This document shows positions 8,145 to 19,284 of a DNA stretch of 64,000 nucleotides, in pieces. Under the pieces are notes generated by a model that searched no databases, was not told the DNA's origin, and saw only the letters and a program-made list of their open reading frames with translations. A program made the position numbers and the translations under genes. The stretch is from Microbacterium sp. CGR2 (lineage in GTDB: Bacteria > Actinomycetota > Actinomycetes > Actinomycetales > Microbacteriaceae), in NCBI RefSeq assembly GCF_003626735.1, contig NZ_RBHX01000001.1:3100001-3164000 (forward strand). The letters run 5' to 3'. Within the stretch, counting starts at the first letter, position 1. Each line of letters opens with the position of its first letter.

Positions 8145-9529
8145 CAGCGTGCCCCTTCGGCGACGGGCCGCCTCTCGACGTGCGTCCGCGCGCCCGGGCG
8201 CGCATGACGCGGCGTCCAGATGCCGACCTCGGCGGGGTCGATCTCTCCGACCAGGCGGTTGTGCCAGTCGATGGCACTCTGATCGGTGAGGCTCGCGATC
8301 TGGTCGACGACGACCCTGGCGCGCTCGGCGTCGTCGGCCGCGGCGACGAAGTCCGCGGCGAAGGCCGGCTCGAGCACATCGGCCCCTGCAGACCAGAGGG
8401 CATCCGTCGACCACAGGGAGTCTGCGAGACGCTTCAGCACCCGCCGCTGCTCCTTGTAGACGCCCTTGCGCGCATCGATCGTCACGATCGCCTGGCCCAT
8501 GATGCCCTTGAGCACCGCGATCTCGGCCTCGACCACCCGCGGGACGACGACGTGGGCGTTGTAGCGCACGAGCGCGACGCCGCCGTAGCTCTCGCGAGTC
8601 GCCGAGACCGCCGCGCGAGCGAAACGACCGATGAGGTCGCTGGTGAGGTTCTTCAGGCGCGCGAGGCTCTGCCGCGAACGATCGAACGAGGACAGCCACA
8701 TCGATTGCGACGCCAGCCGATACAGCGCGTCGGCCAGCTCGTCGCGAGTGAAGTCGTAGCCCACCCACTGCTGGATGCGCCCGACCAGTGCATCGTGCGC
8801 CATCGGGTCGGCGAGCTGCGCGACGTCGACGTAGCCGTTGACGATCGCATCTTCGAAGTCATGCACCGAGTACGCGATGTCGTCGGAGAGGTCCATGATC
8901 TCGGCCTCGACGCAGCGCAGCCGCCCTGGCGCCCCCTCGCGCATCCACCGGAAGACCGCCTCGTCTTCGGGGTAGACACCGAACTTCAGGCGTCCGCCGG
9001 GGTCGGGCACCGGACTGTCGACGGTCCACGGGTACTTGCACGTCGCATCGAGGCTGGCACGGGTGAGGTTCAGGCCGACCGAGTGGTCGTCGTCATCGAG
9101 CACCTTCGCCTCGAGGCGACTGAGGATGCGCAGCGACTGCGCATTGCCCTCGAACCCGCCGATGTGCTCCGCCCATTCGTTGAGTGCGCGCTCGCCGTTG
9201 TGCCCGAAGGGAGGGTGCCCCAGATCATGGCTCAGGCAGGCGGTGTCGACGACATCGGCCGACACCCCGAGTGCGGTGGCGAGCTCACGCCCGACCTGGG
9301 CGACCTCGAGTGAATGGGTGAGCCGATTGCGGGCGAAGTCTGCCGTACTCGCGGGACTCAGGACCTGGGTCTTCGCGGCGAGACGGCGAAGTGCGGCGGA
9401 GTGCAGCACGCGTGCACGGTCGCGCGCGAAACCGTCGCGTTCGGAACGGTGCGTCTCGGCGAAGAAACGCTCGGCGTCGCGGGCGTCGTAGCCGGCGACG
9501 AGCGGGCTCGACGGGAACTCAGCCACCAC
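8144..9529 (-). CDS. dgt: deoxyguanosinetriphosphate triphosphohydrolase-like protein
   Basis: The roughly 461-residue HD-domain phosphohydrolase has the metal motif H..HD..D: RLTHSLEVAQ, then ACLSHDLGHPPFGHNGE, and later LSDDIAYSVHDFED. The family cleaves dNTPs to deoxynucleosides and triphosphate, keeping dNTP pools in check next to dnaG. GTG codons at 9550, 9529 and 9526 are possible starts; 9529 is preferred because GGAG lies about 10 bases upstream. With it the gene overlaps the end of dus by 11 bases. Confidence 0.88.
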   Translation of the reverse strand: MVAEFPSSPLVAGYDARDAERFFAETHRSERDGFARDRARVLHSAALRRLAAKTQVLSPASTADFARNRLTHSLEVAQVGRELATALGVSADVVDTACLSHDLGHPPFGHNGERALNEWAEHIGGFEGNAQSLRILSRLEAKVLDDDDHSVGLNLTRASLDATCKYPWTVDSPVPDPGGRLKFGVYPEDEAVFRWMREGAPGRLRCVEAEIMDLSDDIAYSVHDFEDAIVNGYVDVAQLADPMAHDALVGRIQQWVGYDFTRDELADALYRLASQSMWLSSFDRSRQSLARLKNLTSDLIGRFARAAVSATRESYGGVALVRYNAHVVVPRVVEAEIAVLKGIMGQAIVTIDARKGVYKEQRRVLKRLADSLWSTDALWSAGADVLEPAFAADFVAAADDAERARVVVDQIASLTDQSAIDWHNRLVGEIDPAEVGIWTPRHARPGARTHVERRPVAEGAR

Positions 9530-10673
9530 TGTTCTCGATCTCCGCTCCACGCATCATCTCGGTGGCCGACGACGCGACCTCGCGTGACTCCAGCCATTTC
9601 TCCGGCAGCGCCGTGCGCTTCGGGTGCCCTGAGCGTCCGCGCTGGCCTTCTGCATCCGCTCCGGGGTAGGGCGCGCTGTGGTCGAGCTGACCGAGCAGAT
9701 CGTCGATCTCGGCGAGGCTCGACGCTGTGGCGAGGCCGGTCCGGATGTCGCCGCCCACCGGGTACCCCTTGAAGTACCAGGCCACGTGCTTGCGGATGTC
9801 GCGGCATCCGCGGTCTTCATCGTCGAAGAATTCGATCAGGAGCTGGGCGTGGCGGCGGAACGCGTCCGCGACGAATCCGAGCGTCGCGTCGACCGGATGC
9901 GACTCGGCACCGAACGCGGCGGCGAGCTCGCCGAACAGCCAGGGGCGTCCGAGGCAACCACGGCCGACCACCACGCCGTCGCAGTCGGTCTGGGCCATCA
10001 TGCGCACGGCGTCGTCAGCCGACCAGATGTCGCCGTTGCCGAGCACCGGGATACTGGTGACCGCCTGCTTCAGCTCACCGATCGCGTTCCAGTCCGCGAA
10101 CCCGGAGTAGAACTCGCTCGCCGTGCGGGCATGCAGTGCGACGGCGGCGGCACCGGCGTCTTCTGCCGCTCGTCCGGCGTCGATGAACGTCAGGTGGTCG
10201 CGGTCGATGCCCTTACGCATCTTGACTGTGAGGGGAATCGGGCCCGCGGCCTTGACGGCCTGGTCGACGATGTCGGCGAACAGCTTCGACTTCCAGGGGA
10301 GGGCTGCTCCCCCGCCCCTGCGCGTGACCTTCGGCACCGGGCATCCGAAGTTCAGGTCGATGTGGTCGGCGTGATCTTCCGCGACGATGATGCGCACGGC
10401 CTCGGCGATCGTCTTCGGGTCGACGCCGTAGAGCTGAATCGAACGGGGGGTCTCGGATTCGTGGTGACGGATCAGCCGCATCGTGGACTCGTTGCGCTCG
10501 ACGAGCGCCCGCGACGTGATCATCTCGCTGACGTAGAGACCCGCGCCGTACTCCCGACACAGGCGTCGAAACGCGGTGTTGGTGATCCCCGCCATGGGTG
10601 CGAGGACGACCGGCACGTCGAGATCGATCGGACCGATGCGAAGAGGGCGGGCGGGGGCGGTGGCGAGAGTCAT
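9519..10673 (-). CDS. dus: tRNA-dihydrouridine synthase (DusB type)
   Basis: The 384-residue flavoprotein reduces uridine to dihydrouridine in tRNA D-loops. Family motifs are VVLAPMAGITNTAFRRLC at the start, DLNFGCPVPKVTRRGGG with the catalytic Cys, VKMRKGI, and the FMN phosphate site GNGDIWSADDA with DGVVVGRGCLGRPW. The C-terminal 60 residues are polar and fall outside the family core. It leads the dus-dgt-dnaG block and is divergent from the glutathione peroxidase gene. Confidence 0.92.
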   Translation of the reverse strand: MTLATAPARPLRIGPIDLDVPVVLAPMAGITNTAFRRLCREYGAGLYVSEMITSRALVERNESTMRLIRHHESETPRSIQLYGVDPKTIAEAVRIIVAEDHADHIDLNFGCPVPKVTRRGGGAALPWKSKLFADIVDQAVKAAGPIPLTVKMRKGIDRDHLTFIDAGRAAEDAGAAAVALHARTASEFYSGFADWNAIGELKQAVTSIPVLGNGDIWSADDAVRMMAQTDCDGVVVGRGCLGRPWLFGELAAAFGAESHPVDATLGFVADAFRRHAQLLIEFFDDEDRGCRDIRKHVAWYFKGYPVGGDIRTGLATASSLAEIDDLLGQLDHSAPYPGADAEGQRGRSGHPKRTALPEKWLESREVASSATEMMRGAEIENSGG

Positions 10674-10720
10674 ATCACGTCCATTCTCCCAGACGCGGAG
10701 CCGGTACGGATGCTGCGCCA

Positions 10721-10726
10721 TAAGCT
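10721..10726 (+). promoter_or_regulatory. -10 hexamer of a near-leaderless peroxidase promoter
   Basis: TAAGCT is followed by seven bases and the ATG of the peroxidase gene. A GAGG lies in the gap but is too close to the start to act as a normal ribosome site. Confidence 0.45.
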
Positions 10727-10733
10727 GTGAGGT

Positions 10734-11228
10734 ATGGCCGACTCCGCGTTGCGTTCGATCCCCTTCACCGACTCCCAGGGCGAGACCAAGACCCTCGATG
10801 ATCTCGGGGCCGACGTCGTGATGGTCGTGAACGTCGCCTCCAAGTGCGGACTCACTCCGCAGTACGAGCAGCTCGAGGAACTGCAGCGCCTCTACGGCGA
10901 CCGCGGCTTCACCGTCGTCGGGTTCCCGTGCAATCAGTTCTTCGGTCAGGAGCCGGGCTCGGTCGACGAGATCCTCGAGTTCTGTTCCACCACCTATGGC
11001 GTGACGTTTCCGATGACCGACAAGGTCAAGGTCAACGGCAAGCACGCCACCGACCTCTACAAAGCCCTGAAGGATGTCCCCGACGGCCAAGGCAAGGCCG
11101 GTCGCGTCGAGTGGAACTTCGAGAAGTTCCTCGTGCTCCCCGACGGCGAAGTTCTGCGCTTCCGCCCGAAGCAGAAGCCGAACGCCCCGGAGATCGTCGA
11201 CGCGATCGAAACCGCGCTGGCCCGCTAG
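10734..11228 (+). CDS. glutathione peroxidase family thiol peroxidase
   Basis: The 164-residue protein has the glutathione-peroxidase fold with the peroxidatic cysteine in VASKCGLTPQY, the FPCNQF segment, and WNFEKFLV with the catalytic Trp and Asn. Actinobacteria generally lack glutathione, so thioredoxin or a similar thiol is the probable reductant. There is no signal peptide. The stop codon shares CTAG with the stop of the convergent DsbA-like gene. Confidence 0.92.
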   Translation: MADSALRSIPFTDSQGETKTLDDLGADVVMVVNVASKCGLTPQYEQLEELQRLYGDRGFTVVGFPCNQFFGQEPGSVDEILEFCSTTYGVTFPMTDKVKVNGKHATDLYKALKDVPDGQGKAGRVEWNFEKFLVLPDGEVLRFRPKQKPNAPEIVDAIETALAR

Positions 11229-11911
11229 GCCGACGCGGCTTCCTCGTCGACCTCGCCGCGCTTCGCCCACAGGTCTCGCAGGACGTTCTCGAACGCTGCC
11301 GGCGGCTGTGCGCCGCTGATGCCGTACTGGCCGTCGACCACGAAGAACGGCACGCCCTGGATGCCGTAGGCACGAGCCTGCGCCTGGTCCTGGCGCACGG
11401 CGGGAAGGTACTGCTCGCTCTCGAGGGCGGCGCGCGCTCGATCCGCGTCCAACCCGACCTCAGCGGCGAGCTCGACGAGATCGTCGATTCGGCCGACGTG
11501 CTTGCCCTCGGTGAAGTACGCCGACATCAGGCGCTCCTCCATCTCGTGCTGGAGGCCCTCCGCCTTCGCGAAGTGCAGCAGTTCGTGGGCCTTGACCGTG
11601 TTCGTGTGCTTCAGCAGATCGAAGCGGTACTCGAGGCCCGCGTTCGCGGCCACGCCGGTGACGTTCGCCAGCATCTGCTCGACCTGCTCACGCGGCATCC
11701 CCTTGTGGCCCGCGAGGAAGTCGATCTCGTCGCCGTCGAAGTCGACGGGCGTGTCGGGCGAGAGTTCGAACGAATGGAAGGTGACGTTCACCTGCGGGGC
11801 GTCGTCATCGCCGGCAACGGCTTCCAGACCCTTCTCGAGATTGCGCTTGCCGATGTAGCACCAGGGGCAGGCGATGTCGGACCAGATGTCGATGGAGATG
11901 GGTTCGCTCAC
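11225..11911 (-). CDS. DsbA/FrnE-family oxidoreductase
   Basis: The 228-residue cytosolic protein has the thioredoxin-fold active site IACPWCYIGK (CPWC) near residue 14 and the conserved cis-Pro segment IQGVPFFVVDGQYGISGAQ near the C-terminus. A long helical insert lies between. It matches the FrnE/DsbA group found in polyketide producers and many actinobacteria; its likely role is thiol-disulfide exchange in the cytosol. GTG at 11911 is chosen; an ATG at 11929 is an alternative. It ends tail to tail with the peroxidase gene with a 4-base overlap. Confidence 0.87.
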   Translation of the reverse strand: MSEPISIDIWSDIACPWCYIGKRNLEKGLEAVAGDDDAPQVNVTFHSFELSPDTPVDFDGDEIDFLAGHKGMPREQVEQMLANVTGVAANAGLEYRFDLLKHTNTVKAHELLHFAKAEGLQHEMEERLMSAYFTEGKHVGRIDDLVELAAEVGLDADRARAALESEQYLPAVRQDQAQARAYGIQGVPFFVVDGQYGISGAQPPAAFENVLRDLWAKRGEVDEEAASA

Positions 11912-11952
11912 ACTCCCATCCAACCGCATGCAGCTGTGGGCTATTCCGTCGG

Positions 11953-11958
11953 TAGGAT
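11953..11958 (+). promoter_or_regulatory. -10 hexamer of a leaderless promoter
   Basis: TAGGAT plus six bases leads directly to the ATG at 11965. No ribosome-binding site lies between. Confidence 0.5.
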
Positions 11959-11964
11959 TTCCGG

Positions 11965-12576
11965 ATGCTCTCCGCCGACGATCCCCTGGCCTTCCGGCCA
12001 GAGCGGGTGCTCGTCGCGGGAGTCTCCGGTTCGGGTAAGACGACGCTCGCGGCCCGGCTCGGTGCGGCGTGGGGACTGCGAGACGTCGAGATCGACGCGC
12101 TCTTCCACGGACCGAACTGGACGCCGCGCGAGACGTTCCTCGACGATGTCCGCGCGTTCGCGGCGGAAGATCGCTGGATCACGGAGTGGCAGTACACCAG
12201 CAAGGGCACTGACGCGATCCTGCCTCCGCGAGCACAGCTGGTTCTCTGGCTCGACTACCCCTACCGCGTGGTGCGCGGTCGCCTGATCCGTCGCACACTC
12301 GCCCGCGGCATCCTCCGTCGAGAGCTGTGGAACGGCAACCGCGAGAAGGGGCCGTGGAACATGTTCCACCGCGACCCCGAGCAGAACATCCTCGCGTGGC
12401 AGGCGAACACCCTGCACAAGTGGACAGAGCGGATGCCCCAGGTGCTCGTCGACTTCCCGCATCTGACGATCGTCCGCCTCCGGCATCCCCGAGAGACCGA
12501 GAGGTGGGTGCGCGCTCAGGCTTTGGCGGATGGGGTGTCGACGGCCCCGCCGAAACGGCGATCGCGCGACAGGTAG
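11965..12576 (+). CDS. P-loop nucleoside/adenylate-kinase-like protein (topology modulation protein family)
   Basis: The 203-residue protein has Walker [13 protein letters not shown] near residue 19, then [12 protein letters not shown], the nucleotide-substrate segment, and a lid-like region rich in Arg ([18 protein letters not shown]). It resembles proteins annotated as DNA topology modulation protein FlaR or AAA kinase; the true substrate is unknown. The C-terminal 20 residues are encoded in a 61-base antisense overlap with the 3' end of uppS. The ATG appears leaderless. Confidence 0.72.
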   Translation: MLSADDPLAFRPERVLVAGVSGSGKTTLAARLGAAWGLRDVEIDALFHGPNWTPRETFLDDVRAFAAEDRWITEWQYTSKGTDAILPPRAQLVLWLDYPYRVVRGRLIRRTLARGILRRELWNGNREKGPWNMFHRDPEQNILAWQANTLHKWTERMPQVLVDFPHLTIVRLRHPRETERWVRAQALADGVSTAPPKRRSRDR

Positions 12577-13319
12577 ATGTCGATCGCCCGCCACAGCTCT
12601 TCCCGCGAGAAGTCGGGCCACAGCGTGTCGAGGAACACCATCTCCGCGTAGGCCGCCTGCCACAGCAGGAAGTTCGACGTGCGCTGCTCCCCCGAGCTGC
12701 GCACGAAGAGATCCACATCCGGCATGTCCGGCACGTAGAGGTGACGGCGGATCATCTTCTCGCTGATCGCGTTCGGCTTCACCCGGCCGGCCGCGACGTC
12801 GGCGGCGATGGAGCGCATCGCGTCGACGAGCTCGATGCGCCCGCCGTAGTTGACGCACATCGTGAGGGTGAGAACGTCGTTGTCACGGGTGAGCTCCTCC
12901 GCGTGCTGCAGCTCTTTGATCACGCTGCCCCACAGCCGCGGCTTACGCCCTGCCCAGCGCACTCGCACGCCCCACTCGTTCAGCTGATCACGACGACGAT
13001 GCAGCACGTCACGGTTGTATCCCATGAGAAAACGGACCTCTTCGGGAGAACGCGCCCAGTTCTCGGTGGAGAACGCGTAGACCGAGAGGTGCTTGACGCC
13101 TGCCTGGATCGCCCCGGCGACGACATCGAGGAGCACCTCTTCTCCGGCTTTGTGTCCTTCGACACGGTTGAGACCGCGGCGGTTGGCCCAGCGTCCGTTG
13201 CCGTCCATCACGATCGCGACGTGCTCGGGGACCGCCCGGAACTCCGGCGGGTAGAGTCCCGTCCAATCCAGCGGCCGATACGGCACGGCGTCTTTGTGCG
13301 TGTACGGCTTCGGGGTCAC
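12516..13319 (-). CDS. uppS: isoprenyl (undecaprenyl/decaprenyl) diphosphate synthase
   Basis: The 267-residue cis-prenyltransferase elongates farnesyl or shorter diphosphate with isopentenyl diphosphate to make the lipid carrier for cell-wall synthesis. It shows [15 protein letters not shown] with the catalytic Asp, the VYAFSTENW segment and [16 protein letters not shown] with the substrate-binding Arg and Ser. The GTG at 13319 has an AGGAGG site and overlaps the recO stop as GTGA, so the two are coupled. The 3' end overlaps the convergent kinase gene by 61 bases. Confidence 0.94.
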   Translation of the reverse strand: MTPKPYTHKDAVPYRPLDWTGLYPPEFRAVPEHVAIVMDGNGRWANRRGLNRVEGHKAGEEVLLDVVAGAIQAGVKHLSVYAFSTENWARSPEEVRFLMGYNRDVLHRRRDQLNEWGVRVRWAGRKPRLWGSVIKELQHAEELTRDNDVLTLTMCVNYGGRIELVDAMRSIAADVAAGRVKPNAISEKMIRRHLYVPDMPDVDLFVRSSGEQRTSNFLLWQAAYAEMVFLDTLWPDFSREELWRAIDIYLSRDRRFGGAVDTPSAKA

Positions 13320-14056
13320 CGTGTTCCTCCTGGGATGTCGCTCACATGAGACAGCGAGCGGATGCCGCGCTCCAAGTGCCACTGCGCGTAGGCCGAGACG
13401 AGGCCGGACGCTGCGGCGGTGTCGGCGTGGGATGCCGCGTCGATGATGTCCCACTCCCCCGCGATCAGGGACTGGAGCAACGTCAGCGTCCGCTCGTGTA
13501 CCCTCGGGCTCCCTGCCGGGGCGCAGTTGCTGCACACCAGACCGCCGAGCTGGACCACGAAGGTCGTGTGCGGGCCCGGCGTGCCGCAGCGGGCGCAGTC
13601 GTCGAGGGAAGGCGCCCACCCGGACAGCGACATGACGCGGAGCAGGTAGGAATCCAGGATGCTGCGCGGCGCATGCTCACCGCGGGACAGCGCCCGCAAC
13701 CCGCCGACGAGCAGCAGATACTGGTCGGGGGTCGCCTCGGCATCGCTCAGCCGGTCGGCGGTCTCCACCATCGCATTGGCCGACGTGAAGCGGTCGTAGT
13801 GCGCCGCGATGTCGGTGCCGTAGGAGCCGAGGGACTCCGCCTGCTGCACGATGTCGAGCGAACGGCCCTGGTAGAGCTGCACGTCGGCGACCATGAACGG
13901 CTCGAGACGTGAGCCGAACTTCGAGGAAGTGCGCCGCACTCCTTTCGCCACCGCGCGCACCTTGCCGTGCCGTCGCGAGAGCATGGTGACGATGCGATCC
14001 GCCTCACCGAGTTTGTGAGTGCGCAGGATCACCACTTCGTCTCGGTAGGTGGGCAC
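13316..14056 (-). CDS. recO: DNA repair protein RecO
   Basis: The 246-residue protein loads RecA by helping exchange of single-strand binding protein. It starts with the family N-terminus [20 protein letters not shown] (OB fold) and has a zinc site [11 protein letters not shown] with VCSNCAP near residues 150-180. The GTG at 14056 is preceded by GATAAT and six bases, so it should be leaderless. recO and uppS form a two-gene operon, as in many actinobacteria. Confidence 0.93.
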   Translation of the reverse strand: MPTYRDEVVILRTHKLGEADRIVTMLSRRHGKVRAVAKGVRRTSSKFGSRLEPFMVADVQLYQGRSLDIVQQAESLGSYGTDIAAHYDRFTSANAMVETADRLSDAEATPDQYLLLVGGLRALSRGEHAPRSILDSYLLRVMSLSGWAPSLDDCARCGTPGPHTTFVVQLGGLVCSNCAPAGSPRVHERTLTLLQSLIAGEWDIIDAASHADTAAASGLVSAYAQWHLERGIRSLSHVSDIPGGTR

Positions 14057-14062
14057 CCTTCG

Positions 14063-14068
14063 ATTATC
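14063..14068 (-). promoter_or_regulatory. -10 hexamer of a leaderless recO promoter
   Basis: On the minus strand GATAAT is followed by six bases and the recO GTG. It lies in the 34-base gap to the divergent TRIC-type gene. Confidence 0.5.
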
Positions 14069-14090
14069 CTCCGTACGCGAGAATGGGAGG

Positions 14091-14783
14091 GTGACCGAAC
14101 CGCTCTTCATCATTCCGCTCTGGGCGGACCTGATCGGCGTCGGCCTCGGCGGCGTGCAAGGCGCGCTGTTCGCCTCGGGTTTCCAAGGTCAGCGCCGCCT
14201 CGACTGGCTGGGCGTGGCGATCATCGGCATCATGATCGGCATGGGCGGCGGTCTGATCCGCGACATCCTGCTCGGGCAGACCCCGGCGACCCTGCAGAGC
14301 AACTGGTATCTGCTGACGGCGACGGCAGCGTCGCTGCTCGGGATGCTGCTCGCCGGACTCTTCACCCGGCTGAACACCGTCATCGTCGTGCTGGATGCCG
14401 TGGTCATCGGCATGTTCGGCGCGTTCGGCACCAGCAAGGCGATCGCCCTCGGCATCCCGCCCGTGCCGGCGATCTTCATCGGCGTCTGCGCGGCGGTCGG
14501 CGGGAGTGTGCTCCGCGACATGCTGATGGGGTTGCCCACCGCGATCATGCACGTCGGGTCCCTGTATGCCGTGGCCGCCGGAGCGGGGTGCGTGTTCATC
14601 GCCGTCGCCAGCAGCTTCGGCATGTCCATCACGGTCGCCGCCATCATCGGGATCGTGCTGACCGCGGTGATCCGTGTGCTCGCGGTGAGCTTCGATGTGT
14701 CGCTCCCCGAGCAGCGCCGCATCTATCGGCGCAAGGTCGCCGCCGAGACCGGCGCCATCTCCATCGTCAAGCCGAGCGCCTGA
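14091..14783 (+). CDS. TRIC-type/UPF0126 membrane channel
   Basis: The 230-residue protein has about seven hydrophobic spans in two repeated halves. The repeated motif is [11 protein letters not shown] (residues 52-62) and [11 protein letters not shown] (137-147), diagnostic of the UPF0126/TRIC family of trimeric cation channels. The GTG at 14091 is immediately preceded by GGGAGG, too close for a standard ribosome site, so the transcript may be leaderless or nearly so. The C-terminal tail is short and basic. It is convergent with leuA across a repeat-rich gap. Confidence 0.88.
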   Translation: MTEPLFIIPLWADLIGVGLGGVQGALFASGFQGQRRLDWLGVAIIGIMIGMGGGLIRDILLGQTPATLQSNWYLLTATAASLLGMLLAGLFTRLNTVIVVLDAVVIGMFGAFGTSKAIALGIPPVPAIFIGVCAAVGGSVLRDMLMGLPTAIMHVGSLYAVAAGAGCVFIAVASSFGMSITVAAIIGIVLTAVIRVLAVSFDVSLPEQRRIYRRKVAAETGAISIVKPSA

Positions 14784-14788
14784 TCGGA

Positions 14789-15000
14789 CGTTTCGTCTCG
14801 TCGCTTCGCTCCTCGCTCAACGACCGAGGGTGACCGGTCGTCGAGCGACGCTTCGACTCGGTCGTTGAGCGAGCGCCAGCGAGACGAAACGCCTCGCTCA
14901 CCGGTCGTCGAGCGACCGAAGCGAGACGAAACGCCCCGCCCCGGTCGTCGAGCGACGCTTCGACTCGCTCCGCTCGCTCAGCGCGGGTCTCCTCGAGACG
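14789..15000. repeat. clustered palindromic repeats built on GGTCGTTGAGCGAGCG
   Basis: Five related units fill the gap between the convergent TRIC-type gene and leuA. One inverted copy is at 14789-14825. Direct copies start near 14834, 14860, 14901 and 14941. Full units run from CGGTCGTTGAGCGAGC to GCGAGACGAAACG; the ones at 14834 and 14941 instead turn into GACGCTTCGACTC, giving local dyads. Such repeats are a REP-like class of intergenic element. A transcription-termination role is plausible here because both flanking genes end into it. Confidence 0.75.
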
Positions 15001-15018
15001 AAGCGCCGCAGCGAAGGA

Positions 15019-16842
<1,824 letters not shown>

Positions 16843-16859
<17 letters not shown>

Positions 16860-16890
16860 AGCTAAGAAGAAGCAGACCGCCGAAAGGCAT
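16843..16890 (-). CDS. leuL: leuA leader peptide with four consecutive Leu codons
   Basis: A 15-codon ORF, MPFGGLLLLSCRDES, ends with TAA inside the leader hairpin. Codons 6-9 are CTG CTT CTT CTT; CTT is uncommon in this high-GC genome, which would sharpen the response to charged tRNA-Leu. There is no ribosome-binding site; TAGCAT and six bases precede the ATG, so the RNA should be leaderless. It is 70 bases upstream of leuA. This is a typical attenuation-type leader for a leucine gene. Confidence 0.8.
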
Positions 16891-16896
16891 GTCGTC

Positions 16897-16902
16897 ATGC
16901 TA
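16897..16902 (-). promoter_or_regulatory. -10 hexamer of the leuA leader promoter
   Basis: On the minus strand TAGCAT is followed by GACGAC and the leader ATG. GCGACA at 16920-16925 is a possible -35 with 17-base spacing. The predicted transcript starts at the leader ATG. Confidence 0.55.
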
Positions 16903-17099
16903 GCAGGATGCCTCGGCCGTGTCGCGGCTGTTCCGGTCATGATGAGACGATCTCGAAATCGCGGAGCCCGGGCGCCCGAAGGGGCGAGTGCTCGCGACCG
17001 GCACTGCTGGATGTCGCAGGCGATGTGCGACTGTGCCTCGGCGCCATGTGGAGTCGTACCCGCCGCAGTTGCCCAGCGCTTCGAGAGCTCGACTGACGC

Positions 17100-17996
17100 T
17101 CAGAACCCGAGTCGGCCCAGCTGCTTGGGGTCGCGCTGCCATTCCTTCGCGACCTTCACGTGCAGGCCGAGGAACACCCGTGTGCCGAGGAGTTCCTCGA
17201 TACCCACTCGCGCACGCGCTCCGACGTCACTGAGACGCTTCCCCTTATGGCCGATGATGATCGCTTTCTGGCTGTCGCGCTCGACGACGATCGAGGCATG
17301 CACATCCGTGAGATCGGTGCCTTCGCGGGGAGCGATGTCATCGATCACGACGGCGATCGAGTGCGGCAACTCGTCGCGCACGCCTTCGAGGGCCGCCTCG
17401 CGGATCATCTCGGCGATGCGATCCTCTTCGGACTCGTCGGTCGTGATGCCCTCCGGATACAGGGCGGGGCCCTTGGGCATCAGGGTCAGCAGCTCGTCGG
17501 AGAGGACATCGAGCTGGTCGCGAGTCAGAGCCGAGAGGGGGATGACCGCCGCCCAGTCCTCGCGGAGAGCGTCGACCTCCAGCAGTCGAGCGGTGATCTC
17601 GTCGCGGCCGGCAGCATCCGTCTTGGTCACGATCGCGACCTTCTTGGCTCGGGCGTAGCCGTCGAGTGACGCGGCGATGCGCCGATCACCCGGGCCGACC
17701 TTCTCGGTCGCCGGCACGCAGAAGCCGATGACGTCGACATCGCCGAGCACCTGGTCGACGAGATCGTTCAGCCGCTCACCGAGCAGAGTGCGGGGCTTGT
17801 GGATACCGGGGGTGTCAACGATGACCAGCTGCCCCTCCGGGCGGTTCAGGATGCCGCGAATCGCGCGACGCGTCGTCTGCGGCTTCTCGCTGGTGATGGC
17901 GATCTTCTCGCCGACGAGGGCGTTGGTCAGGGTCGACTTTCCGACATTCGGTCGGCCGACGAAGGTCACGAAGCCGCTTCGGGTCTGCTCAGTCAT
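17100..17996 (-). CDS. era: GTPase Era
   Basis: The 298-residue GTPase binds 16S rRNA and helps mature the 30S subunit. The G-domain has G1 GRPNVGKST, G3 DTPGIHKP and G4 TKTD, followed by a C-terminal KH domain with IIIGHKGKRLSDVGARAR. The ATG at 17996 overlaps the end of the CNNM gene by 8 bases. It is the last gene of the HIT-phoH-ybeY-CNNM-era operon. The next 200 bases, up to the leuA leader promoter, hold no gene. Confidence 0.95.
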   Translation of the reverse strand: MTEQTRSGFVTFVGRPNVGKSTLTNALVGEKIAITSEKPQTTRRAIRGILNRPEGQLVIVDTPGIHKPRTLLGERLNDLVDQVLGDVDVIGFCVPATEKVGPGDRRIAASLDGYARAKKVAIVTKTDAAGRDEITARLLEVDALREDWAAVIPLSALTRDQLDVLSDELLTLMPKGPALYPEGITTDESEEDRIAEMIREAALEGVRDELPHSIAVVIDDIAPREGTDLTDVHASIVVERDSQKAIIIGHKGKRLSDVGARARVGIEELLGTRVFLGLHVKVAKEWQRDPKQLGRLGF

Positions 17997-19284
17997 CTCG
18001 TCGTTCTCCTTGATAGTCCGAAGCGTCAGGCTCCGTTGCCGCACGTTCGACGAATACAGTGGCGATACCGCGGCCTCGACCACGCGAGGCACCCCCGGTG
18101 AGGACCAGCCCCTCCACGGTCGCCGTGGCTCCCGGCTGGGGCACCTGCCCGAGAGCCTTCCCGAGCAGACCACCGATCGAATCGACGTCTTCGTCTTCGA
18201 GCTCGAGCCCGAAAAGATCGCCGACATCCTCCAGCGACAGCCTCGCACTCACCCGGTACCGTCCGTCACCGAGGTCGACGAACTCGGCGAGAACCTGGTC
18301 GTACTCGTCGGAGATCTCGCCCACGAGTTCTTCGATCAGGTCTTCCAGGGTCACGAGACCGGAGATGCCGCCGTGCTCATCGATCACCAGGCAGACGTGC
18401 ACCGCGTCGCGCTTCATCTGCTGCAACAGCGTCTCGGCGCGCATCGACTCGGGAACGAACGTCGCGGGGCGGGCGATGGGTCGAATGGATGCCGCGCGCC
18501 AGGCGCTGTCATCGCGATACGCGAACTGCACCAGATCCTTCAGGTACAGCACGCCGACGACGTCGTCGGCGTCGTCGTCGACCACCGGCATCCGAGAGAC
18601 TCCCCGGTTGAGGAAGAGCGACATCGCCTGGTCGGTGGTGGCCGTCGCGTCGACGGTCACCATCTCGGTGCGTGGAACCATGACGGCACGCACGAACTGG
18701 TCGGTGAAGTCGAACACCGAGTGGATGAGGTCGCGGTCGTCCTCTTCGATCAGATCGTTGGATGCGGCCTCGTCGACCATGTTGAGCAACTGGTCTTCGC
18801 TGGCGAACGAGCTGCGCCCGGTCCCGGGGGTCACGCGGTTTCCGAGCACGACCAGTCCTTGAGCGATCGGACCGAGGAAGATGCGCAGACCACGCACGAT
18901 CGAGGCGGTCCCGCGGATCATGCCCTCGGCGTGCTGACGCCCGAAAGACCGCGGGCTCGCGCCGACGAGGACGAACGTGATGGCGGTCATCAGCAGTGCG
19001 GCGGCGAGCATCGCCCACCAGTTGTTCTCGATGAGCATCGTGAAGGCGACGGTCACGAGCACCGCAGCCGTCACTTCGGCCAGAACACGGATGAATGCGA
19101 CCGCGTTGACGTGCGCGTCGAGGTCGGCGGCGATGCGACCGAGGGCCTTGGCGCGGCGCCCCTGAGTCGCCATGTCTGCGAGGTTCGCGCGTGAAGCCAC
19201 GCCGTAAGCCGCATCGATGGCGGCCATCAGACCGCCGAACGCCACCAGCAGCACAGCGGCGATGAGGAGAAGAGTCGCGGTCAT
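17989..19284 (-). CDS. CNNM/CorC-type hemolysin-family transporter
   Basis: The 431-residue protein has an N-terminal membrane domain with four hydrophobic stretches, two CBS domains in the middle (PRTEMVTVDATATTDQAM and VCLVIDEHGGISGLVTLEDL) and a C-terminal transporter-associated domain. The family exports or senses divalent cations such as magnesium. Start (ATG 19284) and ybeY stop overlap as ATGA. Its place between ybeY and era is conserved in actinobacteria. A second member of the family lies at 43834. Confidence 0.88.
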   Translation of the reverse strand: MTATLLLIAAVLLVAFGGLMAAIDAAYGVASRANLADMATQGRRAKALGRIAADLDAHVNAVAFIRVLAEVTAAVLVTVAFTMLIENNWWAMLAAALLMTAITFVLVGASPRSFGRQHAEGMIRGTASIVRGLRIFLGPIAQGLVVLGNRVTPGTGRSSFASEDQLLNMVDEAASNDLIEEDDRDLIHSVFDFTDQFVRAVMVPRTEMVTVDATATTDQAMSLFLNRGVSRMPVVDDDADDVVGVLYLKDLVQFAYRDDSAWRAASIRPIARPATFVPESMRAETLLQQMKRDAVHVCLVIDEHGGISGLVTLEDLIEELVGEISDEYDQVLAEFVDLGDGRYRVSARLSLEDVGDLFGLELEDEDVDSIGGLLGKALGQVPQPGATATVEGLVLTGGASRGRGRGIATVFVERAATEPDASDYQGERRDD

